From CAZKRU01 sp964555235 (lineage in GTDB: Bacteria > Verrucomicrobiota > Verrucomicrobiia > Methylacidiphilales > CAMAQI01): a stretch of DNA of 64,000 nucleotides. Every line of letters begins with the position of its first letter. Within the stretch, counting starts at the first letter, position 1. The stretch is taken from contig CAZKRU010000010.1 in assembly GCA_964555235.1 (NCBI GenBank), positions 1-64,000 of the forward strand, written 5' to 3'. Positions 58,894-64,000 of this stretch are shown one piece after another. The notes under the pieces are model-generated. The model had not been told where the DNA came from and searched no databases. It saw only the letters and a program-made list of their open reading frames with translations. Both the position numbers and the translations under genes were made by a program.

Positions 58894-60258
58894 ATGAAAG
58901 AACCAACAGGTCCTATGATTACCGAGGAGGAGGGGAGCTCAATCGAGGTTTGTCGAAGTCGATCTTCCGTGCTTTGGCTTTCAACGATTAGCTTTACCCT
59001 TATGTTTGCCGTTTGGCTAATGTTTGGAGTATTGGCGATTCCCATTCGTAAGGAATTTCAGCTTTCCGACATACAGTATGGTTGGCTGACGGCGATTGCG
59101 ATTTTAAACGGATCTCTCTGGAGGCTTCTTTTTGGGATTTGGACGGACCGCTTTGGAGGGAGAAAAGTCATGACATTGCTCATGCTTGCCACCGCAATTC
59201 CAGCCTTCTTTTTAAGCCGAGCGACCTCCTTTGAGCAGTTGATGATTGGGGCGTTTCTTGTGGGCGTTGCCGGCAACTCTTTTTCAGTTGGAATTGCTTG
59301 GAATTCAGCGTGGTTTCCAAGGAATCAGCAAGGAGTGGCACTTGGGGTCTTCGGCTCGGGAAATGTCGGAGCTTCGGTTACAAAGTTTATCGGGCCGACG
59401 TTAATTGCTTTAGTTCCTGCGGCAGGATATTACGGCGGATGGATTCCCGGGGGATGGCGTTTTGTTCCGCTTCTTTACAGTGGCTTGCTGCTCATAATGG
59501 CTGCAGCCATCTGGTTCTTTACACCGCGCGAGGATCGTAAGCCGGGTCAAGGTCGGCCACTGAAAGAAACTTTGCGGCCGTTGCAACAGTTGCGCGTTTG
59601 GCGGTTTAGTTATTATTATGTGATCGTATTTGGGGCGTATGTCGGACTCTCCGTGTGGCTTCCTAAGTATTATGTTGATGTATTCGGGATTTCACTACAG
59701 AACGCTGCGCTGCTGACGGCGCTTTTTATTTTTCCGGCGAGTTTACTTCGCCCCTTGGGAGGGTGGCTTTCGGATCGGTACGGAGCGCGACGGGTTATGT
59801 ACGGAGTTTTTGGAGGGATGATGGGGGTTCTGTTATTATTAGCCGCGCCCAATGGACATATCGTTTTGGATGTTCCAACGGCAGAAGATCCGAACGCTCA
59901 AATCTCCGTGATGTCGTTCTCGATGAACGTCACGTTTTTTACAGTTTTAATTTTCCTCGTTGGTTGTGGCATGGGCATTGGGAAGGCGGCGGTATATAAA
60001 TATATTCCGGAATACTTCCCGAAAGATGTTGGAGCCGTCGGAGGGCTGGTGGGTCTTCTTGGCGCTCTGGGAGGATTTTTTCTGCCCCTCGGATTTGCCT
60101 ATCTTGTCAGGCTTACGCATTTGCCGCAGACGACTTTTATGATTCTATTTATTTTGACAGGTGGTGGATTTGGATGTTTGCACTGGGTGGTGTGGAAGAT
60201 GTTACATCGTGCGGCTCCTGAATTAAGCGATAAACTCGAAGGTCCGATTGTTAACTAA
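58894..60258 (+). CDS. narK: Second NarK-type transporter (NarK1-like)
   Basis: A 454-residue NNP-family transporter with 12 helices. AGNSFSVGIAWNSAWFPRN is its first nitrate signature; the rest diverges strongly from the first copy. NarK1-like members are thought to be proton symporters and NarK2-like members antiporters, so a complementary pair is likely. The chosen start ATG 58894 is preceded by GGAGGAGAAAG. Confidence 0.93.
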   Translation: MKEPTGPMITEEEGSSIEVCRSRSSVLWLSTISFTLMFAVWLMFGVLAIPIRKEFQLSDIQYGWLTAIAILNGSLWRLLFGIWTDRFGGRKVMTLLMLATAIPAFFLSRATSFEQLMIGAFLVGVAGNSFSVGIAWNSAWFPRNQQGVALGVFGSGNVGASVTKFIGPTLIALVPAAGYYGGWIPGGWRFVPLLYSGLLLIMAAAIWFFTPREDRKPGQGRPLKETLRPLQQLRVWRFSYYYVIVFGAYVGLSVWLPKYYVDVFGISLQNAALLTALFIFPASLLRPLGGWLSDRYGARRVMYGVFGGMMGVLLLLAAPNGHIVLDVPTAEDPNAQISVMSFSMNVTFFTVLIFLVGCGMGIGKAAVYKYIPEYFPKDVGAVGGLVGLLGALGGFFLPLGFAYLVRLTHLPQTTFMILFILTGGGFGCLHWVVWKMLHRAAPELSDKLEGPIVN

Positions 60259-60295
60259 GTTGGCTCAAACGAGCAGAGATAAATAAAGAGAATTT

Positions 60296-61867
60296 ATGAA
60301 TAAAATGATCGAGCTGGTTGTCGTAATGATATTGATGGGATCTTTGCTATCGCTTCAAGCGGGAGTGCAGGCCGCAGATTTAAAAAAACCGATCCTTAAC
60401 GAGAAATTGCCAGCGGTTGTAGAGAAGCACATATGGAAACCGGGAGATCCGATTACTTTAGCAGATGGACAAGTGACGATCGATTTTCAAGAGCGGATTC
60501 GATTTGAGATGCGAAATAACAATTTTGATTTTAATGATTCTAGAAATCACAAAACCGACGACGCTTTTTGGCATCAGCGGTTTCGCTTGGGCGTTTTGAC
60601 GAAAATTTGCGACTGGGCAAAAGTCTATGTGCAAGGTCAGGATTCTCGTGAATTTGACTCGGATCGACAAGATGAACCGTTTGTCTTTGGTTCGGAAGGG
60701 GATGACGCGTTTGATCTTTATCAGGGTTATGTTGATATTGGGAATGAGAAGAAATTCCCACTGACCGCTCGATTAGGGCGACAGGTCCTCTCTTATGGAG
60801 ATGAGCGGCTTATTGGCGGCTTTGACTGGAATAATTTGGGCCGTACCTTTGACGCGATGAAGTTTCAGTATACTCATTCAGAGAGTAAAACAACGATTGA
60901 TTGGTTTATGGGAAATGTGGTGACGGTTGAGGGGTATGATAATGGATCTACGGATCGCTTTGCGTTCAATGAATCGGATTCGCATGATCTCTTCACGGGG
61001 CTTTATGCAAGCTCAAAAGTTCTCTCCTTTCAAAAAACAGAAGCATACGTGCTCTATCGTAACAAGGATCGGAATAATCCGGAGGTTCGTACGAATGGAG
61101 GAGCTGTCAGTAACTCTTATGATATGGAGCAAGAAGTGTGGACGCTGGGAGCTCGAATGGCTTCAACTTCAACCGAAATGTTGCACGGTTTCGATTATGA
61201 ATTGGAAGGGGCCTTTCAGAGGGGGGCCGTCGGAGCGACCCAGGGCGTGGCGACGTTGAATCCTACTCCAGGGGATTCGAAGGATCTCCGCGCGTTTGCA
61301 ACGCATGCTGCGGCAGGGTATAGTCTGGAAGAAACCCCTTGGAAGCCACGATTCGGAGTCGAATATAATTTTGCATCGGGGGATGGGGATCCGAATGATG
61401 GAAATTCTGGGACGTTTATGAATCTCTACCCGACGAATCATAAATTCTACGGGTACATGGATGTCGTTTCATGGAAGAATATTCATAATATGGCGTACAC
61501 CCTGAGTGCGAAGCCAACAAGTAAGATCACGCTGAAGCTGGATCACCACTTTTTCTGGCTCGCAGATCCGAATGATGCGCTTTATCGCGCAAATGGGGTT
61601 ACGCAGGTTCGAACAGTCAACGGCGCGGCGCAAAGTGCGAGTTCTTATGTCGGACATGAGGTGGATCTGACTGGCTACTACCAATACTCAAAGTGGTTGA
61701 GTTTTATGGTCGGATATAGTCATTTCTTTGCGGGGGATTATCTCCAGGAAACTCAGAATACATTGGTCTCTTCAGCTGCGGCGACCAATCCAACATCGAG
61801 CGGGGCGCCAACTCCTGCGGGGGACGATGCGGACTTCTTCTATGTGCAGAGCGTTATCAAATTCTAA
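60296..61867 (+). CDS. Alginate-export-like outer-membrane beta-barrel protein
   Basis: A 523-residue protein with a signal peptide (to about 26, VQAADL), repeated amphipathic strands (RFRLGVLTKICDWAKVYVQG, ARLGRQVLSYGDERLIGGFDW) and a C-terminal Phe (YVQSVIKF). These features fit the alginate export (AlgE-like) barrel family. Its position after two nitrate transporters suggests an outer-membrane pore for nitrate or nitrite. The window has no alginate genes. It requires an outer membrane. Confidence 0.85.
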   Translation: MNKMIELVVVMILMGSLLSLQAGVQAADLKKPILNEKLPAVVEKHIWKPGDPITLADGQVTIDFQERIRFEMRNNNFDFNDSRNHKTDDAFWHQRFRLGVLTKICDWAKVYVQGQDSREFDSDRQDEPFVFGSEGDDAFDLYQGYVDIGNEKKFPLTARLGRQVLSYGDERLIGGFDWNNLGRTFDAMKFQYTHSESKTTIDWFMGNVVTVEGYDNGSTDRFAFNESDSHDLFTGLYASSKVLSFQKTEAYVLYRNKDRNNPEVRTNGGAVSNSYDMEQEVWTLGARMASTSTEMLHGFDYELEGAFQRGAVGATQGVATLNPTPGDSKDLRAFATHAAAGYSLEETPWKPRFGVEYNFASGDGDPNDGNSGTFMNLYPTNHKFYGYMDVVSWKNIHNMAYTLSAKPTSKITLKLDHHFFWLADPNDALYRANGVTQVRTVNGAAQSASSYVGHEVDLTGYYQYSKWLSFMVGYSHFFAGDYLQETQNTLVSSAAATNPTSSGAPTPAGDDADFFYVQSVIKF

Positions 61868-61878
61868 GCGAAAATCGA

Positions 61879-62688
61879 ATGAATTCTCGTCCTTTATCTG
61901 GAAAAGTCGGAGTGATCTTTGGGGTGGCAAATAAGCGAAGCATCGCTTGGGGAATTGCCCAAGCTTGTCATGATGCGGGAGCGACATTGATATTTAATTA
62001 TCAGGGTGAACGAGTCAAAGAAAATACGGAGGAGCTCGCGAAGACTTTTGGTGAGGAAATTGCGATTTACCCTTGTGATGTAACGTCGGACGAGGAGATT
62101 GAGGAATTCTTTCGGAAGGTGCGACTCCATACGAATCGAATTGATTTTGTGATTCATAGTGTGGCGTTTGCGCCAAAGCAAGCGCTAGAGGGGCACTTCG
62201 TCGAGACTACACGTGAGCAGTTTAAATTAGCCCTCGACGTGAGTGCGTACTCGTTGGTTGCGGTCACGCGCGAAGCTCTTCCGTTGATGACAGAAGGGGG
62301 GAGTGTGTTAACCATGAGCTTTTTGGGTTCTACGCGTGTTATTCCCCATTACAATGTGATGGGGGTGGCAAAGGCGGCGCTTGAGGCCTCTGTTCGCTAT
62401 CTCGCAGCAGACCTTGGACCTCGAAAAATTCGCGTGAACGCCCTGAGCGCAGGTCCGATGAATACCCTTGCTGCACGCGGAATCTCGCAATTTACGGATT
62501 TGCTGAAGCATGCGGCAACGCATTCTCCACTAGAGAGAAATGTCGAAATGAAGGAGCTGGGGGCGACAGGGGCTTTTTTTGTAAGTGACGCAGCTGCTGC
62601 GACCACGGGACAAGTCATCTATATTGATTGTGGCTACTGCATTATGGGGGGGGGCCTCCCAGGCGATCCGATAAGCAGCACAAGCTGA
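61879..62688 (+). CDS. fabI: Enoyl-ACP reductase (NADH)
   Basis: A 269-residue short-chain dehydrogenase with GVANKRSIAWGIAQACHDAG binding NAD and the FabI catalytic Y-x6-K in HYNVMGVAKAAL. It completes each fatty-acid elongation cycle. It begins 11 bases after the barrel gene and may be transcribed with it. Confidence 0.94.
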   Translation: MNSRPLSGKVGVIFGVANKRSIAWGIAQACHDAGATLIFNYQGERVKENTEELAKTFGEEIAIYPCDVTSDEEIEEFFRKVRLHTNRIDFVIHSVAFAPKQALEGHFVETTREQFKLALDVSAYSLVAVTREALPLMTEGGSVLTMSFLGSTRVIPHYNVMGVAKAALEASVRYLAADLGPRKIRVNALSAGPMNTLAARGISQFTDLLKHAATHSPLERNVEMKELGATGAFFVSDAAAATTGQVIYIDCGYCIMGGGLPGDPISSTS

Positions 62689-62721
62689 AAAAGAGAAGGC
62701 TAGAAAACCGCGAGGAACTGA

Positions 62722-63651
62722 ATGACTGAAGCAGAATTATTAGAAATCGAAGCCAAAAAAAGCGGCAAAAGGATTAATTACTATATTAGTGCCTTTTTGA
62801 TTGGATCTGCTGCTGTCGCATTGGTCGGGGTTCCTTGGTATATCATGGCCTATTGGGATGACTTCAATGCCCATTGGCTTTTTCACCTCACCTACTTCTC
62901 TCTGATGTTTTGGTTCGCCGCAGGTAGTATAACACTCGGGTATCATCGGCTCTTCTCACACCTCTCTTTCAAAGCTAGCTGGCCTGTGAAGCTCTTTACA
63001 TTGATCTTTGGTGCAGCAGCCTTTGAGGGCTCAGCCATCGAATGGACAACGGATCATCGAGAGCATCATAAGCATGTCGATCACGAAAAAGATCCTTATA
63101 ATATTAACAAAGGATTTTTTTGGGCTCACATCGGTTGGCTTTTTGTGAAATTCCGAATTGATCCTCCCTTCGATAACGCCAAAGATCTTCTTCAAGATAA
63201 AATGGTGATGTGGCAACATCGTAATTTCCTGAAGATTGCCATTCTGATCAGCTTCGTACTCCCTCCGCTCATTGGATGGTGGTGGGGCGGCCCGATTACA
63301 GCGTTGGGATCATTTTTAATCGGTGGCTTTCTGCGAGTCGTCATTGTCCAACACGCCACATTCTCGATCAACTCCCTCTGTCACTGGATTGGCACGCGAC
63401 CTTACGATGATAAAGTCAGCGCACGAGATAGCTGGTTTGTCGCCTTGGTCACCTTTGGGGAGGGCTATCACAACTTCCATCATACCTTTCAACACGACTA
63501 CCGAAATGGTGTGAAACCTTGGCAATTTGACCCAACAAAGTGGACCGTTTGGTTCTTAAGCAAAATAGGAATGGTGACCGATGTTCGTCGCGTGCCTGAG
63601 GAAAAAATTCACGAAGCGGAAGAAGCCGTTCGTCAACGGGCTTTGTTATGA
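62722..63651 (+). CDS. Acyl-CoA/acyl-lipid delta-9-type fatty-acid desaturase
   Basis: A 309-residue membrane di-iron enzyme with the three His boxes: GYHRLFSH, DHREHHKHVDH and GEGYHNFHHTF. It introduces a double bond using O2, so it works only when oxygen is present, although it follows anaerobic genes. It is separated from fabI by 33 bases and is the last intact gene here. Confidence 0.92.
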   Translation: MTEAELLEIEAKKSGKRINYYISAFLIGSAAVALVGVPWYIMAYWDDFNAHWLFHLTYFSLMFWFAAGSITLGYHRLFSHLSFKASWPVKLFTLIFGAAAFEGSAIEWTTDHREHHKHVDHEKDPYNINKGFFWAHIGWLFVKFRIDPPFDNAKDLLQDKMVMWQHRNFLKIAILISFVLPPLIGWWWGGPITALGSFLIGGFLRVVIVQHATFSINSLCHWIGTRPYDDKVSARDSWFVALVTFGEGYHNFHHTFQHDYRNGVKPWQFDPTKWTVWFLSKIGMVTDVRRVPEEKIHEAEEAVRQRALL

Positions 63652-63779
63652 ATTCCACGCGCCAACTGTGCGCCGGCGAAGCTGGTGCCAACGTGGGTAG
63701 AAGTCCCACCTGGACGGGAATAGACTGTTCGCCCTCGAAAACTTTGATAACAGCGTCACTGCGGGGGGACGTGGGGAGT

Positions 63780-64000
63780 AATCGAAGAACTGAACGACTA
63801 GGTCGCGACGATATTTCAGAGTGCATTGGGGGGAGTATCCCCTTTCAGGACTGGGCAAATACCAAGGCTGCCTATCGCTTCTTTTCGAATCCTCAAGTTT
63901 GAGAACAGGATATTTTATCAGGGCATTTTGCATCAACGGGAAGGGATTGGATTTTTGAGCCACCCCTGTTTGGGAAAAAACAAGAACGGAATCCCACGTC
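63780..64000 (+). pseudogene. IS4/Tn5-type transposase remnant
   Basis: GGSIPFQDWANTKAAYRFF (from 63828) then SNPQV is the well-known N-terminal motif of IS4-family transposases. An in-frame TGA at 63900-63902 interrupts it, after which the same frame continues EQDILSGHFAST as in intact relatives. Beyond about 63941 the similarity is lost. It is a decayed copy with a nonsense change and probably a deletion, and the window ends before its other end. Confidence 0.8.

Noticed and set aside
1..64000. CRISPR array, rRNA or further tRNA genes
   Set aside because: No regularly spaced repeats, cas genes or rRNA motifs were seen; only one tRNA cloverleaf was found by eye.

Overview
This window comes from a diderm, facultatively anaerobic bacterium of roughly 50% GC that respires nitrate. 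The evidence is an outer-membrane barrel, periplasmic cytochromes c, a NarGHJI-type nitrate reductase, two NarK transporters, anaerobic ribonucleotide reductase and MqnC of the futalosine menaquinone route. Hairpin repeats carrying GAGCC...CTACCAA and the general gene style suggest the Verrucomicrobiota/PVC neighbourhood. That is an impression from memory, not a marker-gene result.

Layout. 1-2750: accessory strip with two RelE-type toxin-antitoxin pairs, two small membrane proteins and a 98-bp repeat present twice. 2749-10163: ppdK, agmatine deiminase-like gene, mazG, a DUF6036 nucleotidyltransferase pair and two exported proteins, one flanked by a 30-bp direct repeat. 10380-24817: one long minus-strand run in which sugar genes (NDP-sugar epimerase, GHMP kinase, split TPP enzyme, DegT/ColD-like enzyme, B12 radical SAM) enclose a complete type I restriction-modification locus (hsdM, RhuM-like gene, hsdS, IrrE-like regulator, PIN protein, hsdR). 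24921-26123: tRNA-Val and a tyrosine integrase.

26379-62688 is an anaerobic-respiration region. It holds ric and an Rrf2 regulator; a NasC-like molybdoenzyme operon with its own Tat-type Rieske protein; an AhbC/NirJ-like heme operon; a split class III ribonucleotide reductase; moaA-moaD and mqnC; a Crp/Fnr regulator; two minus-strand operons for Fe-S assembly and DUF2249/heme-copper-like membrane proteins; and the nar operon. The nar operon runs diheme cytochrome c, narG, narH, narJ, a NarI-Rieske fusion, cytochrome b6-type protein, monoheme cytochrome c. It is followed by two narK genes, an alginate-export-like barrel, fabI and a fatty-acid desaturase. The window ends in a decayed IS4-type transposase.

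How they work together: menaquinol feeds nitrate reductase, and the fused Rieske domain plus cytochromes b and c look like a built-in bc complex that could pass electrons to periplasmic acceptors. Six TTGAY-N4-ATCAA boxes sit upstream of the heme, nrdD, suf, DUF2249, nar and narK operons. The local Crp/Fnr protein has the matching E-x2-S-R recognition helix but no Fe-S cysteine set, so it is the likely regulator. At four of these promoters the box centre lies 40.5-42.5 bases from the start codon, which predicts leaderless mRNAs.
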